Positions 28,355 through 40,112 of a DNA stretch of 64,000 nt are shown one piece after another. The notes beneath the pieces are model-generated. The model made no database searches. It was not told where the DNA came from and was given only the letters and a program-made list of their open reading frames with translations. This DNA comes from Brienomyrus brachyistius. Lineage: Eukaryota; Chordata; Actinopteri; Osteoglossiformes; Mormyridae. Where the stretch lies: positions 1 through 64,000 of the forward strand of contig NW_026042413.1 in the NCBI RefSeq assembly GCF_023856365.1, written 5' to 3'. Position numbers and translations under genes: made by a program. The stretch's first letter is position 1, and each line of letters begins with the position of its first letter.

Positions 28355-31300
28355 AATATGCTAATATGCTAATATGCTAATATGCTATGCTAATATGCTA
28401 ATATGCTATGCTAATATGCTAATATGCTAATACGCTAATATGCTAACACGCTATGCTAATATGCTAATATGCTAATATGCTATGCTAATATACTAATATG
28501 CTAATACGCTAATATGCTAATACGCTAATATGCTAATATGCTAATATGCTAATATGCTAATATGCTATGCTAATATGCTAATATGCTAATATGCTAATAT
28601 GCTAACACGCTATGCTAATATGCTAATATGCTAATGTGCTAATATGCTAACACGCTATGCTAATATGCTAATATGCTATGCTAATATGCTAATATACTAC
28701 TATGCTAATATGCTAATATGCTATTATGCTATGCTAATATGCTAATATGCTAATCCGCTATGTTAACACGCTATGCTAATATGGTAATATGCTAATATGC
28801 TAACACGCTATGCTAATATGCTAATATGCTAATATGCTAATATGCTAATATGCTAATATGCTAATATGGTATGCTAATATGCTAATATGCTAATACGCTA
28901 TGCTAACACGCTATGCTAATATGCTAATATGCTATGTTAATATGCTAATATGCTAATATGCTAATATGCTAATATGCTATGCTAATATGCTAATATGCTA
29001 ATTTGCTAATACGCTATGCTAACACGCTATGCTAATATGCTAATATGCTAATATGCTAATATGCTAATATGCTAATATGCTATGCTAATATGCTAATACG
29101 CTAATATGCTAACACGCTATGCTAATATGCTAATATGCTAATATGCTAATACGCTAATATGCTAATATGCTATGCTAATACGCTAATATGCTAACACGCT
29201 ATGCTAATATGCTAATATGCTAATATGCTATGCTAATATGCTAATATGCTAAAATGCTAATATGCTAATATGCTAATATGCTAACACGCTATGCTAATAT
29301 GCTAATATGCTAATATGCTAATACGCTAATATGCTAACATGCTAACATGCTATGCTAATATGCAAATATGCTAATATGCTAACACGCTATGCTAATATGC
29401 TAATATGCTAATATGCTAATACGCTAATATGCTAACATGCTAACATGCTATGCTAATATGCAAATATGCTAATATGCTAATGTGCTAATATGCTATGCTA
29501 ATATGCTAATATGCTAATTGCTATGCTAACACGCTATGCTAATATGCTAATATGCTAATATGCTATGCTAATATGCTAATATGCTAATATGCTAATACGC
29601 TAATATGCAAACACGCTATGCTAATATGCTAATATGCTAATATGCTAATATGCTAATATGCTAATATGCTATGCTAATATGCTAATATTCTAATACGCTA
29701 ATATGCTAACACGCTATGCTAATATGCTAATATGCTAATATGCTAATACGCTAATATGCTAACACGCTATGCTAATATGCTAATATGCTAATATGCTAAT
29801 ACGCTAATAAGCAAACACGCTATGCTAATATGCTAATATGCTAATATGCTAATATGCTAATATGCTATGCTAATATGCTAATATTCTAATACGCTAATAC
29901 GCTAATATGCTAACACGCTATGCTAATATGCTAATATGCTAATATGCTAATACGCTAATATGCTAACACGCTATGCTAATATGCAAATATGCTAATATGC
30001 TAATATGCTAATATGCTAATATGCTAACACGCTATACTAATATGCTAATATGCTAATATGCTAATATGCTATGCTAATATGCTAATATGCTAATACGCTA
30101 ATATGCTAACACGCTATGCTAATATGCTAATATGCAAATATGCTAATATGTTAATATGCTAATATGCTATGATAATATGCTAATATGCTAATATGCTAAT
30201 ATGCTAATATGCTAATATGCTATGCTAATATACTATGCTAATACGCTAATATGCTAACACGCTATGCTAATATGCTAATATGCTATGCTAATATGCTAAT
30301 ATGCTAATACGTTAATATGCTAACACGCTATGCTAATATGCTAATATGCTAATATGCTATGCTAATATACTAATATGCTAATATGCTAGTATGCTATGCT
30401 AATATGCTAATATGCTAATATGCTAATATGCTAATACGCTATGCTAATATGCTAATATGCTAATATGCTAATATGCTAATATGCTAATATGCTATGCTAA
30501 TATGCTATGCTAATATGCTAATATGCTATGCTAATATGCTAATACGCTAATATGCTAACACGCTATGCTAATATCCTAATATGTTAATATGCTAATATGC
30601 TAATATGCTAATATCCTAATATGCTAATATCCTAATATACTAATATGCTAATATGCTAACACGCTATGCTAATATGCTAATATGCTAATATGCTAATATG
30701 CTATGCTAATATGCTAATATGCTAATTGCTAATATGCTAACACGCTATGCTAATATGCTAATATGCTAATATGCTAATATGCTAATATATTAATATATTA
30801 ATATGCTAATATGCTATGCTATGCTAATATGCTAATATGCTAATATGCTAATATGCTAATACGCTAATATGCAAACACGCTATGCTAATATGCTAATATG
30901 CTAATATGCTAATATGCTAATATGCTATGCTAATATGCTAATATTCTAATACGCTAATATGCTAACACGCTATGCTAATATGCTAATATGCTAATATGCT
31001 AATACGCTAATATGCTAACACGCTATGCTAATATGCTAATATGCTAATATGCTAATATGCTAATATGCTAATACGCTAATAAGCAAACACGCTATGCTAA
31101 TATGCTAATATGCTAATATGCTAATGTGCTAATATGCTATGCTAATATGCTAATATTCTAATACGCTAATATGCTAACACGCTATGCTAATATGCTAATA
31201 TGCTAATATGCTAATACGCTAATATGCTAACACGCTATGCTAATATGCAAATATGCTAATATGCTAATATGCTAATATGCTATGCTAACACGCTATACTA

Positions 31301-34300
31301 ATATGCTAATATACTAATATGCTATGCTAATATGCTAATATGCTAATACGCTAATATGCTAACACGCTATGCTAATATGCTAATATGCAAATATGCTAAT
31401 ATGTTAATATGCTAATATGCTATGATAATATGCTAATTTGCTAATTCGCTAATATGCTAACACGCAATGCTAATATGCTAACACGCAATGCTAATATGCT
31501 AATATGCTAATATGATAATATGCTAATATGCTAATATGCTATGCTAATATACTATGCTAATACGCTAATATGCTAACACACTATGCTAATATGCTAATAT
31601 GCTATGCCAATATGCTAATATGCTAATACGTTAATATGCTAACACGCTATGCTAATATGCTAATATGCTAATATGCTATGCTAATATGCTAATATACTAA
31701 TATGCTAATATGCTAGTATGCTATGCTAATATGCTAATATGCTAATATGCTAATATGCTAATATGCTAACACGCTATGCTAATGTGCTAATATGCTAATA
31801 TGCTAATATGCTAATATGCTATGCTAATATACTATGCTAATATGCTAATATGCTATGCTAATATGCTAATACGCTAATATGCTAACACGCTATGCTAATA
31901 TCCTAATATGTTATGCTAATATGCTAATATGCTAATATCCTAATATGATAATATCCTAATATACTAATATGCTAATATGCTAACACGCTATGCTAATATG
32001 CTAATATGCTAATATGCTAATATGCTATGCTAATATGCTAATATGCTAATTGCTAATATGCTAACACGCTATGCTAATATGCTAATATGCTAATATGTTA
32101 ATATGCTAATATATTAATATATTAATATGCTAATATGCTAATATGCTATACTAATATGCTAATATACTAATACGCTAATATGCTAATATGCTAACACGCT
32201 ATGCTAATATGCTAATATGTTAATATGCTAATATGCTAATATGCTATGCTAATATGCTAATATGCTAATATGCTAATACGTTAATATGCTAACATGCTAT
32301 GCTAATATGCTAATATGCTAATATGCTAATATGCTAATATGCTATGCTAATATGCTAATATGCTAATACGCTAATATGCTAACACGTTATGCTAATATGC
32401 TAATATGCTAATACGGTAATATGCTAATATGCTATGCTAATATGCTAATATGCTATGCTAATATGCTAATATGCTAATACGCTAATATGCTAACACGCTA
32501 TGCTAATATGCTAATATGCTAATATGCTAATATGCTATGCTAATATACTAATATGCTAATACGCTAATATGCTAATACGCTAATATGCTAACACGCTATG
32601 CTAATATGCTAATATGCTAACACGCTATGCTAATATGCTAATATGCTATGCTAATATGCTAATATGCTAATATGCTAATATGCTAATATGCTAACACGCT
32701 ATGCTAATATGCTTATATGCTAATATGCTAATATGCTAACACGCTATGCTAATATGCTAATATGCTATGCTAATATACTAATATGCTAATATGCTAATAT
32801 GCTATGCTAATATGCTAATATGCTAATATGCTAATCCGCTATAACACGCTATGCTAATATGCTAATATGCTAATATGCTAATATGCTAACACGCTATGCT
32901 AATATGCTAATATGCTAATATGCTAATATGCTAATATGCTAATATGGTATGCTAATATGCTAATATGCTAATACGCTAATATGCTAACACGCTATGCTAA
33001 TATGCTAATATGCTATGCTAATATGCTAATATGCTAATATGCTAATATGCTAATATGCTATGCTAATATGCTAATATGCTAATATGCTAATATGCTAATA
33101 CGCTAATATGCTAACACGCTATGCTAATATGCTAATATGCTAATATGCTAATATGCTAATATGCTATGCTAATATGCTAATATGCCAATACGCTAATATG
33201 CTAACACGCTATGCTAATATGCTAATATGCTAATATGCTATGCTAATACGCTAATATGCTAACACGCTATCCTAATATGCTAATATGCTAATATGCTATG
33301 CTAATATGCTAATATGCTAATATGCTAATATGCTAACACGCTATGCTAATATGCTAATATGCTAATATGCTAATACGCTAATATGCTAACACGCTATGCT
33401 AATATGCAAATATGCTATGCTAATATGCTAATATGCTATGCTAATATGCTAATATGCTAATTGCTATGCTAACACGCTATGCTAATATGCTAATATGCTA
33501 ATATGCTAATATGCTATGCTAATATGCTAATATGCTAATATGCTAATATGCTAATATGCTAATATTCTATGCTAATATGCTAATATGCTAATACGCTAAT
33601 ATGCTAACACGCTATGCTAATATGCTAATATGCTAATATGCTAATATGCTAATATGCTATGTTAATATGCTAATATGCTAATATGCTATGCTAATATGCT
33701 AATATGCTAATATGCTAATATGCTATGCTAATATACTAATATGCTAATATGCTAATACGCTAACACGCTATGCTAATATGCTAATAGGCTAATATGCTAA
33801 TATGCTAATATGCTATGCTAATATGCTAATATGCTAATACGCTAATATGCTAACACGCTATGCTAATATGCTAATATGCTAATATGCTAACACGCTATGC
33901 TAATATGCTAATATGCTAATATGCTAATATGCTATGCTAATATGCTAATATGCTAATATGCTATGCTAATATGCTAATATGCTATGCTAATATGCTAATA
34001 TGCTAATATGCTAATATGCTATGCTAATATGCTAATATGCTATGCTAATATGCTAATATGCTAATACGCTAATATGCTAACACGCTATGCTAATATGCTA
34101 ATATGTTAATATGCTAATATGCTAATATGCTAATATGCTATGCTAATATGCTAATATGCTATGCTAATATGCTAATATGCTAATACGCTAACACGCTATG
34201 CTAATATGCTAATATGCTAATATGCTAATATGCTATGCTAATATACTAATATGCTAATACGCTAATATGCTAACACCCTATGCTAATATGCTAATAGGCT

Positions 34301-37195
34301 AATATGCTAATATGCTATGCTAATATGCTAATATGCTAATACGCTAATATGCTAACACGCTATGCTAATATGCTAATATGCTAATATGCTAATATGCTAA
34401 CACGCTATACTAATATGCTAATATGCTAATATGCTATGCTAATATGCTAATATGCTAATATGCTATGCTAATATGCTAATATGCTAATATGCTAATCCGC
34501 TATAACACGCTATGCTAATATGCTAATATGCTAACACGCTATGCTAATATGCTAATATGCTAATATGCTAATATGCTAATATGGTATGCTAATATGCTAA
34601 TATGCTAATACGCTAATATGCTAACACGCTATGCTAATATGCTAATATGCTAATATGCTAATATGCTAATATGTTATGCTATGCTAATATGCTAATATGC
34701 TAATATGCTATGCTAATATGCTAATATGCTAATATGCTATGCTAATATGCTAATATGCTAATATGCTAATATGCTAACACGCTATGCTAATATGCTAATA
34801 TGCTAATATGCTAATATGCTATGCTAATATGCTAATATGCTAATATGCTATGCTAATATGCTAATATGCTAATATGCTAATATGCTATGCTAATATGCTA
34901 ATATGCTAATACGCTAATATGCTAACACGCTATGCTAATATGCTAATATGCTAATACGCTAATATGCTAACACGCTATGCTAATATGCTAATATGCTAAT
35001 ATGCTATGCTAATATGCTAATATGCTAATACGCTAATATGCTAACACACTATGCTAATATGCTAATATACTAATACGCTAATATGCTAACACGCTATGCT
35101 AATATGCAAATATGCTAATATGCTATGCTAATATGCTAATATGCTAATACGCTAATACGCTAATATGCTAACACGCTATGCTAATATGCTAATATGCTAA
35201 TATGCTAATATGCTATGTTAATATGCTAATATGCTAATACGCTAATATGCTAACACGCTATGCTAATATGCTAATATGCTAATATGTTAATATGCTAATA
35301 TGCTATGCTAATATGCTAATATGCTAATACGCTAATATGCTAACACGCTATGCTAATATGCTATGCTAATATGCTAATATGCTAATATGCTATGCTAATA
35401 TGCTATGCTAATACGCTAATATGCTAATATGCTAACACGCTATGCTAATATGCTAATATGCTAATATGCTAATATGCTATGCTAATATGCTATGTTAATA
35501 CGCTAATATTCTAACACGCTATGCTAATATGCTAATATGCTAATATGCTAATATGTTAATATGCTATGCTAATATGCTAATATGCTAATATGCTAATATG
35601 CTAATATGCTAATATGCTATGCTAATATGCTAATATGCTAATACGCTAATATGCTAACACGCTATGCTAATATGCTAATATGCTAATATGCTAATATGCT
35701 ATGCTAATATGCTATGTTAATACGCTAATATTCTAACACGCTATGCTAATATGCTAATATGCTAATATGCTAATATGTTAATATGCTATGCTAATATGCT
35801 AATATGCTAATATGCTAATATGCTAATATGCTATGCTAATATGCTATGCTAATATGCTAATATGCTAATATGCTAATATGCTATGCTAATATGCTATGCT
35901 AATATGCTAATATGCTAACACGCTATGCTAATATGCTAATATGCTAATATGCTATGCTAATATGCTAATATGCTAATATGCTAATATGCTAACACACTAT
36001 GCTAATATGCTAATATACTAATACGCTAATATGCTAACACGCTATGCTAATATGCAAATATGCTAATATGCTATGCTAATATGCTAATATGCTAATACGC
36101 TAATACGCTAATATGCTAACACGCTATGCTAATATGCTAATATGCTAATATGCTAATATGCTATGTTAATATGCTAATATGCTAATACGCTAATATGCTA
36201 ACACGCTATGCTAATATGCTAATATGCTAATATGTTAATATGCTAATATGCTATGCTAATATGCTAATATGCTAATACGCTAATATGCTAACACGCTATG
36301 CTAATATGCTATGCTAATATGCTAATATGCTAATATGCTATGCTAATATGCTATGCTAATACGCTAATATGCTAATATGCTAACACGCTATGCTAATATG
36401 CTAATATGCTAATATGCTAATATGCTATGCTAATATGCTATGTTAATACGCTAATATTCTAACACGCTATGCTAATATGCTAATATGCTAATATGCTAAT
36501 ATGTTAATATGCTATGCTAATATGCTAATATGCTAATATGCTAATATGCTAATATGCTAATATGCTATGCTAATATGCTAATATGCTAATACGCTAATAT
36601 GCTAACACGCTATGCTAATATGCTAATATGCTAATATGCTAATATGCTATGCTAATATGCTATGTTAATACGCTAATATTCTAACACGCTATGCTAATAT
36701 GCTAATATGCTAATATGCTAATATGTTAATATGCTATGCTAATATGCTAATATGCTAATATGCTAATATGCTAATATGCTATGCTAATATGCTATGCTAA
36801 TATGCTAATATGCTAATATGCTAATATGCTATGCTAATATGCTAATATGCTAATATGCTAATATGCTAACACGCTATGCTAATATGCTAATATGCTAATA
36901 TGCTATGCTAATATGCTAATATGCTAATATGCTAATATGCTAATATGCTATGCTAATATGCTAATATGCTAATATGCTAATATGCTATGCTAATATGCTA
37001 ATACGCTAATATGCTAACACGCTATGCTAATATGCTAATATGCTAATATGCTAACATCCTAATATACTAATATGCTAATATGCTAACACGCTATGCTAAT
37101 ATGCTAATATGCTAATATGCTAATATGCTAATATGCTAATACGCTAATATGCTAACACGCTATGCTAATATGCTAATATGCTAATATGCTAATAT
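28355..37195. repeat. Octamer satellite array, block 3
   Basis: The array resumes in the same orientation and ends at 37195, where unrelated sequence starts abruptly. The B-A-C-E trailer is common. It shares rare variants with the end of block 2: AATCCGC at 22156 and 28752, AATAAGCAAACACGC ending at 23100, 29820 and 31092, and TATATTAAT at 24114, 30787 and 32111. The material on both sides of the L2 insertion is therefore duplicated. Around 35.0-36.9 kb there is a tandem duplication with an exact 948-base offset. Exact octamers ATGCAAAT (TATGCAAATATGC context) occur several times, for example near 29357, 29981, 33407, 35105 and 36054. Confidence 0.97.
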
Positions 37196-37285
37196 CCCTC
37201 AAGTCATCGTCATCGTCCGGACCCGAGCTCACAGCACTGCATCCTCTCCTTCTGCCGGTGAAGCGAGGGAATATGATGTAAACAC

Positions 37286-37357
37286 GGCAGCGGTGGGATT
37301 CAGACCCACGCCTCCGAAGAGACTGGAGCCTAAATCCAGCGCCTTGGCCGCACTACC
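37286..37357 (-). pseudogene. tRNA-Leu(UAG)-like pseudogene
   Basis: On the minus strand, 72 bases match tRNA-Leu: acceptor start GGTAGTGCGGCC, an intact anticodon stem-loop GCTGGATTTAGGCTCCAG with anticodon TAG, the variable arm TCTCTTCGGAGGC, a T arm and the closing CCGCTGCC. Compared with the usual tRNA-Leu, about nine bases of the D loop (the GAGCGGT region, part of the A box) are missing. The T loop reads GGGTCTGAATCCC instead of GGGTTCGAATCCC, which damages the B box. A functional leucine tRNA is unlikely. It lies 90 bases from the satellite edge. Confidence 0.75.
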
Positions 37358-37774
37358 TGCATTTTTTTACAAAAAAAAAGAAAAGAAAGAAAAAAAAGAG
37401 GGTTGTTTCTGTTGCAGTCAATATGATTAGAGTGAACGTCTGAACAGGCCCTATATGAGGATGATGTAATGCCATGTGACAATGCTGTGTATGACATAAT
37501 GCTTTGTGATGTAATGCTGTGTATCTGAAACAATTACTTACTGAATACGTACACACGTACACAGGGCTACTTATTTTAGGTAAGTCAGTTTTAATGCTGT
37601 GTCACTGGCGGAAGACCGACTGGAATCAATCCAGTATGTTGTGCGTCTCCAAGTATGACTGAAGTTGAGCAGTGACTGTCTTCTCCAGAACTTTTGCCAA
37701 AAATGAAATGTAAATCAGGTCGGTAATTGCTAAGTTAGATTTGAAGCAGCATAAAAATGTATGCATACGTGGAA
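37358..37774. other. Intergenic stretch, no gene seen
   Basis: An A-rich run (37369-37399) follows the tRNA remnant. The rest is unique-looking AT-rich DNA with no ORF that I would trust. The two overlapping minus-strand ORFs here (67 and 69 codons) have no recognisable features. Confidence 0.5.
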
Positions 37775-39348
37775 CAGATCAGGCAGTGTCGTATTCTGCA
37801 CATACTTAAAGGCTGTATATGTACTTGACCGTACTTGTGTGCTCATGTACCTGTTTTACCTCATCTTCCATTGCTGAAGACCAGTTCCAAGACTAAGAAC
37901 ACAAGTACATGAGGACGGTAAATGTTGGTCTTGCTCCACCCCAAATGTCAAGCATACATTGGATGCATCCTTGCCAAAAGAGAACAATCCCATGATTCAT
38001 TGCGCCCCAAGTTCGTTCTTGGAAGGCAAGTTAGCAGACCAGTTATGGCAAGATCACAAGTACAGTCTTTGAATTCCTGGTACAGAGATTCACCCACTGA
38101 CTTTTGAACTTGTGCAGAGCAGATCCTGCTTCTGGATATGGAATGGAGGTATGGCCAAGTGCAAGTCTGATGTCATTTTGTAGGCGGTTTTCTAGCATTT
38201 TAGATCATCCGTTTTCCTCGGCAAAAGGCCTAAGAGGAAAGTGAATGGGATTTCAAGAATTGGGCAAAAATAATATCTGTGATTGAGATGAGCGTTAAAA
38301 AACATCAACATTTTGTGGTATGAGAACTCATTTGTTCCTGGTTTCATTTTGACAATGTTTCTTGACGTCATTTAAAATGCAAATATACTTTGTACTTTCT
38401 ATTGTGCATTGAAAAAGCATTACAAACATGGGTCTAAATGTTTCAAAAAAGGCATAATACATTATGGCCATGTGTATTATGCATTATGAATGCTTCATGA
38501 AGCCGTCGTCTGTTTTTTTGTTTTTCCAATTTGGTTTTGAAACGGAAAATTCAAAGAATGAAAGATACACAGATTATGAATGGATTCAAAACACTCCCAT
38601 CCTACAGCAACTCTGAAGGGGCACAGCTCACTAATGGTACTTATCACAACACACAAGAAGTACTAATACTGTGTATGTATAAGTCTGTTACATTAGTGCA
38701 AAAGTTTCACATAAAATATTTTCAGAAAATATAACTGAGAGCTCTTTAAGCTATTTTATGGGTGTATCCAAATCCATTTTGCTATTTTGACAACGAAAAA
38801 AAAAAACTTTGCATCAGTGCAAGGCACTAAAGGGTTGTCCTGACTGTCTTAATGTTTCAGAGATATGTTTAGGCGTAAAATGTAATGAACCAATGAGAAT
38901 GAACCACCTCAGCTTTAGAAGGCAGCAGTGCATGAGCTACGGCGGATTGCTATTACAATGGTGTGTTTGCCTGCCAAGCCTGATCGGTTTTCATCTGTGA
39001 AAACAGACCTGCTCCTGCTGGAGCACATCATTTATGGGAGGACCACTGTTCCAGCTCAGCCTTCCAAGGTGAAACAGGCATGGGATGTAGCAGTGAGTAT
39101 GTCCTCGTTTTCTTACATCAGCAGACCATACGTGCTGAAAGCGGTATAATGATGTCAGAAGACAGGGAAACCAGAAGCTCCTTGCTGAACCTGGTGTGTT
39201 TAAATATCCATGTGTTTGGCACGACTGAATGGTTTGGAGTCTGCAATCTCAGCAGCAGGACCCAGAGTCTCAGATCTCCAGAGTGCAGGGCAAACTTAAT
39301 GGTCTGCTTATGTGTAAGGCTGCATTACATGTTCACCGACCCAGGACA
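37775..39348 (+). repeat. Left arm of a large inverted duplication
   Basis: This stretch is repeated in reverse orientation at 55490-57522. Matching landmarks are GATCAGGCAGTGTCGTA (37778 and about 57515, reversed), the CTCATGTACCTGTTTTACC block (37842), CCTAAGAGGAAAGTGAATGG (38229 and about 57050) and the block 38931-39128. The arms are clearly diverged, with many small differences and indels, but are collinear throughout. The inner edge lies at CCGACCCAGGACA (39337-39348). The left arm lacks the SINE present in the right arm. Confidence 0.85.
38937..39095 (+). CDS. Candidate exon conserved in both arms, protein unknown
   Basis: The sequence between GGCAGCAG (ending about 38930) and CA|GTGAGTATG (donor at about 39093) reads as one open frame, beginning HELRRIAITMV and containing VCLPAKPDRF, TDLLLLEHIIYGR and KVKQAWDVA. 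The same frame with the same residues is present in the reversed copy at about 55745-55912, while flanking DNA has diverged. The acceptor is CTTTAGAAGGCAGCAG and the donor is a good GTGAGT. I do not recognise the protein. No partner exons were found nearby, so it may be an exon captured in a duplicated or mobile segment. Alternative: a chance open frame in a recent duplicate, but the arms are visibly diverged elsewhere. Confidence 0.4.
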
Positions 39349-39654
39349 CGGTACTATGTTAATGGAGCAAAGCCTAGTGAGTTTTTAACGCTCAAGCTCC
39401 ATCAGCATAACTCCTTTGCTACTATTTCATGTGTGAAATCCAAATATGGTACTAAAACCAATAATACTCATGAAATCAATGATTGAAAAAAAAAAAAAGG
39501 TTCCTAGCTATTAAAGTTGAAATGTTCTATTGGCCACTGTTAACCCTTTTAAAATATTGCAAGAGCCCTGCTGATTGTTCCAGCTATTCTCATCTGTCCT
39601 TAATGAATTTAGATGTGAAGCCGCTGGAGAAGGTTAGCTTACCATTAATCGATA
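39349..39654. other. Intergenic stretch, no gene seen
   Basis: AT-rich, with an A13 run at 39487-39499. I see nothing else. Confidence 0.5.
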
Positions 39655-40112
39655 ATAGTTAAACTTACAAATCCCGAACAGGTCAGGTCAGGTCGGGGAG
39701 TGTGCGTTGATGCAGCACGTTGCTGCACCCACCACATGGCTAAACTCCTTGGGATCTCGGCTGGCGACCCCCCAGGCAGACATATGGTCCTGTCCCACCC
39801 TCTGGAGATAGCCATCCATCTGCCGCAGCCATGTGTTACGTGGGCGTCCCCTCGGCCTGGTCCAGCCACTCAGGTCATCAGCAATGAGGATCCCATGAGC
39901 CGGATCACCCTCAGGGAAACACTGTAGTGCCGTAACTGACGCTCCATCACAATGCAGGTAATGTGCCTCATTCTGGACTCCTCTAGCAACCTCTCCCTCA
40001 TCACAAAGTCAAAGCAGCGATACTCCAAAGAGACACAATACCTTACATTACAATAAGGAAGGAACAGTATTGGTCTCTCCAAGATTCTAAATAGAGCCCT
40101 AATTAAAAACAA
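39655..40112 (-). pseudogene. Non-LTR retrotransposon C-terminal fragment
   Basis: On the minus strand, two pieces in different frames carry the C-terminus of a fish LINE reverse transcriptase. The first is YRCFDFVMRERLLEES, MRHITCIV, ERQLRHY (40112-39870). The second is a CINAHSPRPDLT-like end preceded by RNTWLRQMDGYL-type sequence (about 39850-39690). This RLLRES...RITCIV.ERQLR...GRPR..WL arrangement is a recurrent ending of a fish non-LTR family whose clade I cannot name with confidence. The frame is broken near 39870. It is truncated on its 5' side and is a dead fragment. Confidence 0.6.

Noticed and set aside
1..37195. CRISPR-like regular repeats
   Set aside because: Units are 5-8 bases, with no unique spacers, and the context is vertebrate.
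1..37195. Centromere or telomere array
   Set aside because: The unit is not TTAGGG-like. Nothing in the sequence proves centromere function; no CENP-B box was noticed.
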